The translations under genes and the position numbers were made by a program. From NCBI GenBank assembly GCA_003142495.1, contig PLMM01000327.1, forward strand, positions 1-10,860: DNA of 10,860 nt, in the 5' to 3' direction. Position 1 is the first letter of the stretch; every line of letters begins with the position of its first letter. The notes under the pieces were generated by a model. The model ran no database searches, was not told the DNA's origin, and saw nothing but the letters and a program-made list of their open reading frames with translations. The stretch comes from Gemmatimonadota bacterium (GTDB lineage Bacteria > Gemmatimonadota > Gemmatimonadetes > Gemmatimonadales > Gemmatimonadaceae). Shown here in pieces: positions 1 through 6,330 of the stretch.

Positions 1-61
1 AAGATCTTCGTGCAGCCGCTCGAGCGCGTCGTGCGCATTCGAGCGGCTGCACGAAGATCTT
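1..61. repeat. Inverted repeat / fold-back at window edge (23-bp arms, 15-nt spacer)
   Basis: Bases 1-23 are the exact reverse complement of bases 39-61, with spacer 24-38 between them. Read on the plus strand from base 1, codons give KIFVQPLERVVRIR, which is the normal continuation of a P-II protein (E. coli GlnB has DGKIFV...RVIRIRTGE). The minus-strand P-II gene that should contain this stretch instead runs into the mirrored copy at about base 39. The plus-strand bases 1 to about 42 are therefore genuine P-II coding sequence in the wrong orientation. A chimeric or fold-back contig end explains this most simply. A real inverted duplication of the gene's 3' end is less likely. Confidence 0.9.
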
Positions 62-328
62 CCCGTCACCAACCTCCCCCGTTCGCGCGGCCTCCACAAT
101 CGCGCGTATCGTTGCCTCGACGTACGGCTCCGAGCACGCCATCTCGACCTTCACCTTGTCGCGAAATTCGAGCACGACGGACGAGCCTCGATAGGTCTCG
201 ATGATCTCGCGCTCGCCACCGTGCCCACTCACGCGGGTCAGCGTAATCCCCGTAACACCTGCGCGGAAAAGAGCCTCCTTTACCGCCGGCAGGCGCTCGG
301 GACGGATGACGCAGGTAATGAGCTTCAT
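1..328 (-). CDS. P-II family nitrogen regulatory protein, 3' end lost at fold-back
   Basis: P-II proteins are cytoplasmic trimers that bind ATP/ADP and 2-oxoglutarate and control nitrogen uptake and glutamine-synthesis proteins through the flexible T-loop. The ATG is at 328-326 with AAGGGA just upstream. Residues 1-97 align without gaps to E. coli GlnB: MKLITCVIRP start, T-loop about 37-55, C-terminal signature TGEVGDGKIFV at 83-93, Lys58 and Lys90 kept. Tyr51, the uridylylation site, is Val (ETYRGSSV), and Gln39, which helps bind Mg-2-oxoglutarate, is Glu. Control by GlnD-type uridylylation at this site is therefore not expected. Only bases 39-328 are trustworthy; below about base 39 the minus frame reads a mirrored, non-P-II sequence. 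The gene is glnB/glnK-like, but I cannot choose between the symbols. It is transcribed away from the envelope genes, from the promoter at 388-416. Confidence 0.9.
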   Translation of the reverse strand, partial: MKLITCVIRPERLPAVKEALFRAGVTGITLTRVSGHGGEREIIETYRGSSVVLEFRDKVKVEMACSEPYVEATIRAIVEAARTGEVGDGKIFVQPLECARRARAAARRS

Positions 329-544
329 GGGTCCCTTGGCATGAACGAAAAGCGCCACGGATGTGCCGGGGCGGTGATGGTTTTTTGAGTGTACGAACGC
401 CCGGGAATAGTGTCAAGAGAATCGCCCGCACGCGAAGCATCGAGGCGCAATTCACCTAGCCATCTGGCCAACGCCGCGTCCCGCTCGCGAGAAAATCGAG
501 CGAATCGAGCGTTTCTATCCTGACTCGACACCAATGAGGACAGG
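329..544. other. Divergent intergenic region
   Basis: This 216-bp region separates the P-II gene from the exported-protein gene. Besides the P-II promoter it holds a perfect 8-bp palindrome, CTCGCGAG, at 484-491. Directly after it is a perfect tandem 9-bp repeat, AATCGAGCG twice, at 494-511. A TATCCT hexamer at 516-521 could be a -10 box for the plus-strand gene at 545, but no convincing -35 box lies at the right distance. The palindrome and repeat might be a regulator-binding site or chance. Confidence 0.4.
388..416 (-). promoter_or_regulatory. Sigma-70-type promoter for the P-II gene
   Basis: On the minus strand, a perfect -35 box TTGACA (416-411) is followed by a 17-nt spacer and a TACACT -10 box (393-388; 4 of 6 to TATAAT, including the key first two bases and the last T). 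Transcription would start near 381, giving a leader of about 50 nt before the P-II ATG at 328. This is the best consensus promoter I found in the window. The assignment is from sequence only. Confidence 0.7.
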
Positions 545-1345
545 ATGTCTCGCCGCACACTCGGAACCACCGTCGCGCTCGCCGCCCTCGCGTCGCTCGC
601 AATGCCTTCAGCATCACACGCGCAGTTCGGCGGCTTGATCAAGAAGAGAATCGCGCAGACCGCCATCAGCAAGGCGATCCCGCAGCCGGCAGCGCCTGCG
701 GACACGCAGGCCCAACGCCGCGCCGCTGATGACGCTGACAGAAAGGCGCGCCAGGAAGCATGGTCGCACCCAACGCCGATCACCGCCGCGAATCTCGGCA
801 ACTTCGAGACGGCGATCCACGCCGAGCAGGCGGAGCGCGCGAAGGCGGCCGCACAGGCCCAATCGCCGCTGGGTCGCTCGGTGCAGTACAGCGTTGCCAA
901 GGCGAAGTGCAAACACGATGTCGCCGCGAGCGACACCGCCGCGCAGAAAATTCAGGCGGACATGCAAAAGGAGGCCGCCGCAGGAAAGACCGCCGGGCTC
1001 CAGGCCTACTATGAGAAGCTCAGCAAGATCAACACGGATCGCATCGCGCGTTCGCAGCGCTGCGATGCCCTCAAGCAGCCCGAGCTCACCGACGCGGACT
1101 TCGCGCTCATTCGCGCCGAAGATGCGCACGAGGATTCGGTCGGCGCGGCGGCGGGCGGTTTCACGTCACTCGAATACGGACGGCTGCGCGAGCGCGTAGT
1201 CGCGTACGCGCTCATGCCCGCGTCCTGGAAGCCCTCCGGCTACTCCGCGGATGAGCTCAAGGCGATCGACGCACGCCGCGTCGAGATCCGGAAGCTCGTC
1301 GGCGCCGACTTCGAGAACTCGGGGCAGCGTATCTCCGTCGAGTAG
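545..1345 (+). CDS. Exported protein of unknown function
   Basis: I do not recognise a family. The 266-residue product starts with a typical signal peptide: SRR, then a hydrophobic stretch 8-20, with likely cleavage after SHA (residue 26) before QFGG. The mature protein is rich in Ala, Lys, Arg and Gln, mostly predicted helical, with a proline-rich patch near residue 40 and a charged, coiled-coil-like middle. There are two Cys, in AKCKHD and QRCDAL, about 57 residues apart, which could form a disulfide. The start is supported by GAGGACAGG immediately before the ATG. The mature N-terminus (FGGLIKKRIAQTA) resembles that of the OmpA-family protein encoded downstream (GILGKIKDRARTE). The next gene begins 18 nt after the stop, so the two are probably co-transcribed. 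A periplasmic or membrane-associated location is inferred. Confidence 0.8.
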   Translation: MSRRTLGTTVALAALASLAMPSASHAQFGGLIKKRIAQTAISKAIPQPAAPADTQAQRRAADDADRKARQEAWSHPTPITAANLGNFETAIHAEQAERAKAAAQAQSPLGRSVQYSVAKAKCKHDVAASDTAAQKIQADMQKEAAAGKTAGLQAYYEKLSKINTDRIARSQRCDALKQPELTDADFALIRAEDAHEDSVGAAAGGFTSLEYGRLRERVVAYALMPASWKPSGYSADELKAIDARRVEIRKLVGADFENSGQRISVE

Positions 1346-1363
1346 CGACAGTATCGGGCGCGA

Positions 1364-2320
1364 GTGAGAGTGATGCGAAAGCTCCGAGCTGCATTCATCC
1401 TCTCGCTCGCACTCGTGCTCCCGGCGTACACCGCGGCCGCGCCCGACTCACTCACCGTACGCGTGAACGGCGCATGGCGAGAGTGGTGGCGCGCCGATCG
1501 CGCGCCCGCACGCTGGACCGAGGCCTCATCGACTCTCGGAACTGCGATTCACTGGAACGCCTCCAGCCCTGGCATTGAGTGGGGCGACGCCGAGCTCTCC
1601 GCGCCGGGCGAAGGATGGCGCACGAAGCTCGTCGTCGTGCGCATCGATCCCGCGCGCCACCGCTTCGCGCTGCAGCTGGCGCAGGGGATGAGCTTCTCGC
1701 CCAACTGGTCCGTAGACAGCGCCGGCGACAGCGCACTCGTCGCCGTGAACGCCGGACAGTTCGGCCGCATGCTCCCGTGGGGATGGCTCGTGACGAACGG
1801 CCGCGAGCTCGCGCCGCCGGGATTCGGCCCGCTCTCGATGGCCGTCGTCTTCGACTCGAGCGGCGCCGTGCGCTTCGTCGCCGCCGATTCGCTCGCGAGC
1901 GCACGCGCGCGCGGAGGCATCGTCAACGCGTTCCAGTCGTACCCAACGCTGCTCACCGGCGACGGCGACGTTCCCACGCTCCTTCGCGCGACCTCGCCAT
2001 CGCCCAACATCGACCTCGCGCATCGCGATAGCCGCGTTGCGATCGGCGAGCTTCGCGACGGTCGCGTCCTCATCGCCATCACTCGCTTCAACGCCCTCGG
2101 CGACGCTGCCGCAAAGATCCCCTTTGGCCTCACCGTTCCCGAGATGGCCGCGCTCATGGGCGCGCTCGGCTGCCGCCGCGCGGTGTCGCTCGATGGCGGA
2201 ATCTCGGGGCAGCTCGCCGTGCGCGAAGCGGGTGGCGAGCTGCGCAAGTGGACCGCGTGGCGACTCGTTCCGCTCGGATTGCTCGTGCTACCTCAGCCGA
2301 CCGCTTCTGCGGTACACTAA
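1364..2320 (+). CDS. Phosphodiester glycosidase (NAGPA-like) family protein, exported
   Basis: The 318-residue product looks like the phosphodiester glycosidase family named after the mammalian 'uncovering enzyme' NAGPA (GlcNAc-1-phosphodiester alpha-N-acetylglucosaminidase). Bacterial members are secreted and their substrates are mostly unknown. A signal peptide spans about residues 1-25 (AAFILSLALVLPAYTAAA). Family hallmarks appear in order: AVNAGQFGRMLPWGW with Asn129, a TNGREL strand, RVAIGELRDGRVLIAI from residue 224, and the C-terminal LDGGISGQ with Asp277. The start is either GTG 1364 or ATG 1373, three codons later; neither has a strong ribosome site. The gene lies 18 nt after the upstream exported-protein gene and 77 nt before the OmpA-family start, suggesting an envelope-related unit. 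Family assignment is from motif recognition; activity and substrate are unproven. Confidence 0.8.
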   Translation: MRVMRKLRAAFILSLALVLPAYTAAAPDSLTVRVNGAWREWWRADRAPARWTEASSTLGTAIHWNASSPGIEWGDAELSAPGEGWRTKLVVVRIDPARHRFALQLAQGMSFSPNWSVDSAGDSALVAVNAGQFGRMLPWGWLVTNGRELAPPGFGPLSMAVVFDSSGAVRFVAADSLASARARGGIVNAFQSYPTLLTGDGDVPTLLRATSPSPNIDLAHRDSRVAIGELRDGRVLIAITRFNALGDAAAKIPFGLTVPEMAALMGALGCRRAVSLDGGISGQLAVREAGGELRKWTAWRLVPLGLLVLPQPTASAVH

Positions 2321-2397
2321 CGCCTTACTTAGTAGGAGCCCGCTTGCCGCACCCTGCCGATCAGCACAGATATGTCCATCCTCCTGTGGAGCTGCAC

Positions 2398-3711
2398 ATG
2401 CGTCGCCGTCTCGTAGTTGCTGGAGCGCTCGGAGCGCTCATGCTCATCGCCGCACGTGCCCCTGCGCAGGGGATCCTCGGCAAGATCAAGGATCGCGCTC
2501 GCACGGAAGTCGATCGCAAGGAAAACGACGCCATCAATGCCGTCGTGAACTCGGTGTCGTGCGCGATCACCGACAAGGCGTGCATCAAGAAGGCGCACGA
2601 TGCGGGCGAGCCGGTGAAGGTCACCGACAAGAACGGGAAACCAGTGTCGAGCGCCGACTCCGCCGCCGCAATCAGCGCCGCGGTCGCGCAGGCGGCGTCG
2701 CTCTCCGCGGACGATCCGGCGCCGACGCCCGGCGGCGCACCCGCTGCGCCAGCCGCTCCCGGCGCAGCTCCGGCATTTTCATCTACCGCCGGTACCGGCA
2801 TCTGGCTCACCTACGATTTCGTTCCAGGCAGCCGTACCATCTTCTACGAGGATTTCACCGACGATGATGTCGGCGACTTTCCGCGTCGCTTCAAGCTCAA
2901 GACCGGCAATCTCGAGGTCGTGAACGTGAAGGGGCAGAAGATGCTGCGCGCGGCGGAGGGCGGGATCATCTTCGTAGCGCTTCCCGAAAAGCTCCCCGAG
3001 CGCTTCACTGTCGAAGCCGTCGTGCATACGACCGATCCGCTGGTGCCGATGTACATCTACACCGGCGGCAACGACAACAAGTTCGGCTGCTACAAGAACT
3101 CCGCATTCGTGCACGCCGAGGCGAACTCGGAGGGGAAGGCGCCGGTGAGTGCGACGTCGCAGTTCGTCACCTGCCGCTTCACTGTCGATACTCGCTACGT
3201 GCGCGGCTACATCGACAGCGTGCGCACGGCGAACGCGCCGGGCGTCACGATCACGCGCTCGGACACGCTCTTTCTGCAGCTACCGGCCGGATCGAAGAAC
3301 GACGCGACGATGCTCGCGAGCATTCGCGTGGCCGAGAGCGGGAAGAAGCTCTACGATCTCATCTCGACGAAGGGGCGTGCGTCGACGCAGGGAATTCTCT
3401 TCGACGAGGGAAGCGATCACATCCGCGGTGAGTCGACGCCGACGCTGGCGGAGATCGCGGACATGCTGAAGACGCACGGTCCGTTGAGCCTCACGATCGA
3501 GGGGCACACCGACAACGTCGGCAACGCGGCGTCGAACAAGACGCTCTCGGAAAAGCGCGCCCTGGCCGTAAAGCAATACCTCGTCAGCAAATACGGGATT
3601 GTATCCACTCGGATAAAGACCGTCGGATACGGCTCGACGAAGCCGGTGGGTCCGAACACGACGGCCGAGGGTCGCCAAAACAACCGGCGGGTCGAGCTGG
3701 TCGAGCTCTAA
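2398..3711 (+). CDS. OmpA-family protein with internal jelly-roll-like domain
   Basis: A 437-residue envelope protein. The chosen ATG has TGGAG 6 nt upstream and begins a clear signal peptide (RRRLVVAGALGALMLIAARAPA, cleavage after residue 23). The frame is open upstream to 2248 but that part overlaps the previous gene and is not signal-like. The mature N-terminal segment is charged and helical with a Cys pair near residues 55-64, followed by an Ala/Pro-rich linker at about 108-135. A middle domain (about 140-325) starts DFVPGSRTIFYEDFTDDDVG and looks like a concanavalin/LamG-type jelly roll; this part is inferred. The C-terminal OmpA peptidoglycan-binding domain (about 330-437) has IEGHTDNVGN and LSEKRA. 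Asp372 and Arg387 sit 15 residues apart, as do Asp271 and Arg286 of E. coli OmpA that bind diaminopimelate. It probably tethers the outer membrane or a periplasmic complex to peptidoglycan. No beta-barrel is seen. Confidence 0.9.
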   Translation: MRRRLVVAGALGALMLIAARAPAQGILGKIKDRARTEVDRKENDAINAVVNSVSCAITDKACIKKAHDAGEPVKVTDKNGKPVSSADSAAAISAAVAQAASLSADDPAPTPGGAPAAPAAPGAAPAFSSTAGTGIWLTYDFVPGSRTIFYEDFTDDDVGDFPRRFKLKTGNLEVVNVKGQKMLRAAEGGIIFVALPEKLPERFTVEAVVHTTDPLVPMYIYTGGNDNKFGCYKNSAFVHAEANSEGKAPVSATSQFVTCRFTVDTRYVRGYIDSVRTANAPGVTITRSDTLFLQLPAGSKNDATMLASIRVAESGKKLYDLISTKGRASTQGILFDEGSDHIRGESTPTLAEIADMLKTHGPLSLTIEGHTDNVGNAASNKTLSEKRALAVKQYLVSKYGIVSTRIKTVGYGSTKPVGPNTTAEGRQNNRRVELVEL

Positions 3712-3891
3712 TCTTTCCGCGTGCGGGCATGCGCGCGGCGGGAAATCTTCGCTGGAAATGTCCGTCGGGATCCAGTAGATTCACATGCACAAGCCAGAAT
3801 GATCGTACGTGCCGCAGTGCCCGCGACTGAGCAACCCAGCGCGGGCGCTCGACGTTTTGGCGATTCCCCGGCCTATACCAGGAGTAGCGTC
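3712..3891. other. Intergenic region before glnN
   Basis: These 180 bases separate the OmpA-family gene from glnN. Just after the OmpA stop, TTTCC at about 3714 and GGGAAA at about 3749 flank a GC-rich imperfect hairpin with bulges and no U-tract, so it is at best a weak terminator. The frame of glnN is open upstream to 3721, but the predicted residues do not resemble GSIII. I found no convincing -35/-10 pair, no sigma-54 site, and no recognisable glutamine riboswitch. The AGGAG at 3880-3884 is the glnN ribosome site. Confidence 0.4.
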
Positions 3892-6129
3892 ATGCCCGCG
3901 ACCGGACTGAACCCGCGCAAAGCTGCCATCCAGGACATCGCTTCCCGCACCGCGCGAAATTCGCAGGCGGTAAATGGCAACGGTAATGGCAACGGTCAGC
4001 ACCCGACGTCGGAGTACTTCGGCATCAATACCTTTGGCGCCCGCCAGATGCGCGCGCGGCTGCCAAAAGAGATGTACGCGAAGCTCGTCGGCGCCATTCG
4101 CCAGGGAAAGAAGCTCGACGCCGAGATTGCGCCGACCGTGGCGCAGGTCATCAAGGAGTGGGCGATCTCCCGTGGCGTGACGCACTTCACGCACTGGTTC
4201 CAGCCGCAAACCGGCCTCACTGCCGAGAAGCACGACGCCTTTCTCTCCTTCGACGACAAGCAGCAGCCGATGGAGTCGTTCTCCGGTGCGCAGCTCATTC
4301 AGAGCGAGCCGGATGCATCGAGCTTTCCATCGGGCGGACTGCGCGCAACGTGGGAAGCGCGCGGCTACACCGCGTGGAATCCGGCGTCGCCCGTGTTCAT
4401 CGTCGAGTCGGGGAGCACGCGCACGCTCTGCATTCCATCCGTCTTCATCGGCTACAACGGCGAGGCGCTCGACGAGATGACGCCGCTGCTCCGCAGCTCC
4501 GACGCGCTCTCCGAGAAAGCGATCGAGATGCTCGAGCTACTCGGCGAGAAGAACGTGCTTCGCGTGTACACAACGCTTGGACCGGAGCAGGAATACTTTC
4601 TCATCGACCGCAATCACTTCGCGCTTCGCCCCGATCTCGTCATGGCGGGACGCACGCTGATCGGCGCACCGCCCCCGCGCGGACAGCAGCTCGAAGATCA
4701 CTATTTCGGTGGCATCCCCGAGCGCGTACAAGCGTGTATCGCCGAAGTCGAGCACGAGCTCTACAAGCTCGGCGTGCCGATCGTCACGCGGCATAACGAG
4801 GTTGCGCCGAGCCAGTTCGAGATGGCGCCGATGTTCGAGGAGACGGATCTCAGCGTCGATCACAACCAGCTCGTGATGTCCGTGCTGCGCCGCGTGGCGC
4901 TCCGTCACGGGCTGCAGGCGCTCTTGCACGAGAAGCCGTTCGCCGGCATCAACGGCTCGGGCAAGCACTGCAACTGGTCGATGGCGATCACGTCGGATGA
5001 TTCCAGCATCGATGGCACCAACCTGCTCAAGCCGGGGAAGACGCCGCACCAGAACATTCGCTTCCTCATGTTCCTCGCCGCCGTGCTCAAGGGTGTGCAC
5101 AAGCACGCCGGACTGCTCCGCGCGGGAATCGGGACGTCGGGCAACGAGCATCGCCTCGGCGCGAACGAGGCGCCGCCGGCGATCATGTCCGTGTTCATGG
5201 GCACGATGCTCACGCGCGTGATCGAGGATATAGCCGCTGGAAAGACGTCGCCGACGAACGCGCAGCAGGCGATGATCAAGCTCGGCGTCGCGAGGCTGCC
5301 GGAAGTCGAGAAGGACAACACGGATCGCAACCGCACGTCGCCGTTCGCCTTCACGGGCGCGAAGTTCGAGTTCCGCGCGGTTGGTTCGTCGCAGTCGATC
5401 GCCTTCCCGGTGATGCTGCTGAACGCCACGGTCGCCGAGGCCATTGGTGAGCTCACCGTCGCGCTCAAGGCGGCGATCAAGCGTACGAAGTCGGTGGACG
5501 ACGCGGTGCTCGAGGTCGTTCGCTATGCGTTCAAGGAGTCGACGGCCGTTCGCTTCGAGGGAAATAACTACTCGAACGACTGGGTGGTCGAGGCGGCGAA
5601 GCGGAAGCTGCTCAACCTGCGTCGTACGCCCGAAGCGCTCGCGCAGCTACTCACGAAGGATGCGCGAGCCGTGCTGACGAAGCTCGGCATTCTGAGTAAG
5701 CCGGAGATCGAGTCGCGTTACCACATCAGGCTCGAGCGCTACGTGAAGGACATGCTCATCGAGATGCACACGCTCGAGGAGCTGATCGACACGATGGTTC
5801 TTCCCGCGGCGTTCGCGTATTCGGCGGTGCTCACCGAGTCCGCGGCGAATGCGAAGACAGCGGGGATCAAGCTCGTTCCGCAGGTCGACGCGGCGAATCA
5901 GATCGGCGAGCTGATAACCGAGCTGCAGAAGCGGCGCACGGCGCTCGGAAAGGTGACCGCGAAGGCCGAGGGGATGCACGATGACATCGAAGCGCAGTCG
6001 AAGCTGCTCACGGCCGACGGCGCGGAGCGCATGGCGGATGTGCGCGAGACGAGCGATGCGCTCGAGCTCGTGGTGAGCGACGATCTCTGGCCCCTGCCGA
6101 AGTACCGCGAGATGCTCTTCCCGTTGTAA
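3892..6129 (+). CDS. glnN: Type III glutamine synthetase (GSIII)
   Basis: Catalyses ATP-dependent formation of glutamine from glutamate and ammonia in the cytoplasm; GSIII enzymes form dodecamers. The product is 745 residues, slightly longer than the usual 720-730. The start is the ATG with AGGAG 7 nt upstream; an upstream GTG at 3721 in the same frame has no support. Motifs in order: SEYFGINTFGARQM near residue 40, THFTHWFQPQTG with AEKHD from 96, LGPEQEYFLIDR at 229-240, RHNEVAPSQFEMAP from 300, the ATP/glutamate-site NGSGKHCNWS from 354, GTSGNEHRLGANEAP, and KFEFRAVGSSQS. The helical C-terminal region (about 600-745) is typical of GSIII and lies outside the GSI/GSII fold. Residues 28-35 are a pure NGNGNGNG run encoded by a 12-bp tandem repeat. 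A strong terminator follows. With the nearby P-II gene it marks a nitrogen-assimilation locus. Confidence 0.97.
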   Translation: MPATGLNPRKAAIQDIASRTARNSQAVNGNGNGNGQHPTSEYFGINTFGARQMRARLPKEMYAKLVGAIRQGKKLDAEIAPTVAQVIKEWAISRGVTHFTHWFQPQTGLTAEKHDAFLSFDDKQQPMESFSGAQLIQSEPDASSFPSGGLRATWEARGYTAWNPASPVFIVESGSTRTLCIPSVFIGYNGEALDEMTPLLRSSDALSEKAIEMLELLGEKNVLRVYTTLGPEQEYFLIDRNHFALRPDLVMAGRTLIGAPPPRGQQLEDHYFGGIPERVQACIAEVEHELYKLGVPIVTRHNEVAPSQFEMAPMFEETDLSVDHNQLVMSVLRRVALRHGLQALLHEKPFAGINGSGKHCNWSMAITSDDSSIDGTNLLKPGKTPHQNIRFLMFLAAVLKGVHKHAGLLRAGIGTSGNEHRLGANEAPPAIMSVFMGTMLTRVIEDIAAGKTSPTNAQQAMIKLGVARLPEVEKDNTDRNRTSPFAFTGAKFEFRAVGSSQSIAFPVMLLNATVAEAIGELTVALKAAIKRTKSVDDAVLEVVRYAFKESTAVRFEGNNYSNDWVVEAAKRKLLNLRRTPEALAQLLTKDARAVLTKLGILSKPEIESRYHIRLERYVKDMLIEMHTLEELIDTMVLPAAFAYSAVLTESAANAKTAGIKLVPQVDAANQIGELITELQKRRTALGKVTAKAEGMHDDIEAQSKLLTADGAERMADVRETSDALELVVSDDLWPLPKYREMLFPL
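3973..3996 (+). repeat. 12-bp perfect tandem repeat (x2) in the glnN N-terminus
   Basis: AATGGCAACGGT occurs twice back to back and in frame, encoding Asn-Gly four times. It lies in the poorly conserved extension before the first GSIII motif, so it can probably vary in copy number without harming the enzyme. Confidence 0.9.
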
Positions 6130-6158
6130 CATGTAGCTTGGAGCGGGAGCGAGTTAAG

Positions 6159-6196
6159 GGGCTGACGCGGGCAACGCGTCAGCCCTTTGCCGTTTT
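6159..6196 (+). terminator. Intrinsic terminator of glnN
   Basis: An 11-bp perfect stem, GGGCTGACGCG (6159-6169) with CGCGTCAGCCC (6175-6185), closes a 5-nt loop (GGCAA). It is followed by TTTGCCGTTTT, a split U-tract. It lies 29 nt after the glnN stop and should separate glnN transcription from the TonB receptor gene. Confidence 0.85.
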
Positions 6197-6255
6197 GTAA
6201 TCTGGCTGAAAGGTCCCCGTGGCCTGACCGTCGCACAGACGTGACTCCGTTGCGC

Positions 6256-6279
6256 GATCACCGTCGCTGCGCGGTGATC
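6256..6279 (+). promoter_or_regulatory. Perfect inverted repeat in the TonB-receptor leader
   Basis: GATCACCG (6256-6263) and CGGTGATC (6272-6279) are exact 8-bp arms around an 8-nt spacer, 51 nt upstream of the receptor ATG. It could be a dimeric repressor operator or, if transcribed, an RNA hairpin stacked ahead of the ribosome-site hairpin. I cannot match it to a known regulator. Confidence 0.55.
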
Positions 6280-6291
6280 AGGCGGCGCCAA

Positions 6292-6329
6292 TCTCCCCCT
6301 GTTCGACTCACGAACTCATGGGGGGGAGA
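6292..6329 (+). promoter_or_regulatory. Shine-Dalgarno-sequestering hairpin before the TonB receptor
   Basis: TCTCCCCC (6292-6299) pairs perfectly with GGGGGAGA (6322-6329), the purine-rich ribosome site that ends two bases before the ATG at 6331. A U-G pair (6300/6321) extends the stem. Inside, GTTCG (6301-6305) pairs with CGAAC (6311-6315) across a 5-nt loop, leaving TCATG (6316-6320) as a bulge. The folded leader would hide the ribosome site almost completely. This suggests translational control by a ligand, protein, small RNA or temperature. No known riboswitch consensus, such as the cobalamin B12 box, was recognised. Confidence 0.65.
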
Positions 6330-6330
6330 A

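Noticed and set aside
66..455. Long minus-strand frame of 129 codons crossing the P-II start region
   Set aside because: It lies in a different frame from the P-II gene, crosses its promoter, and shows Arg/Gly-rich composition typical of out-of-frame GC-rich DNA.
2344..2377. TTGCCG ... AGATAT as a promoter for the OmpA-family gene
   Set aside because: Only a loose match with an 18-nt spacer and a poor -10 box; similar matches occur by chance.
2248..2397. Upstream extension of the OmpA-family frame
   Set aside because: It overlaps the end of the glycosidase gene, has no ribosome site, and would bury the clear signal peptide that starts at 2398.
3714..3755. Hairpin after the OmpA-family gene as a terminator
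   Set aside because: The stem is interrupted by a large bulge and there is no U-tract, so it is not supported as an intrinsic terminator.
3849..3880. TCGACG ... TATACC as a glnN promoter
   Set aside because: Transcription would start at or inside the AGGAG ribosome site, leaving no usable leader, and the spacer is long.
6197..6330. Cobalamin riboswitch upstream of the TonB receptor
   Set aside because: The leader is short and I see no B12 box (GCCACTG-type) or other recognisable aptamer core.
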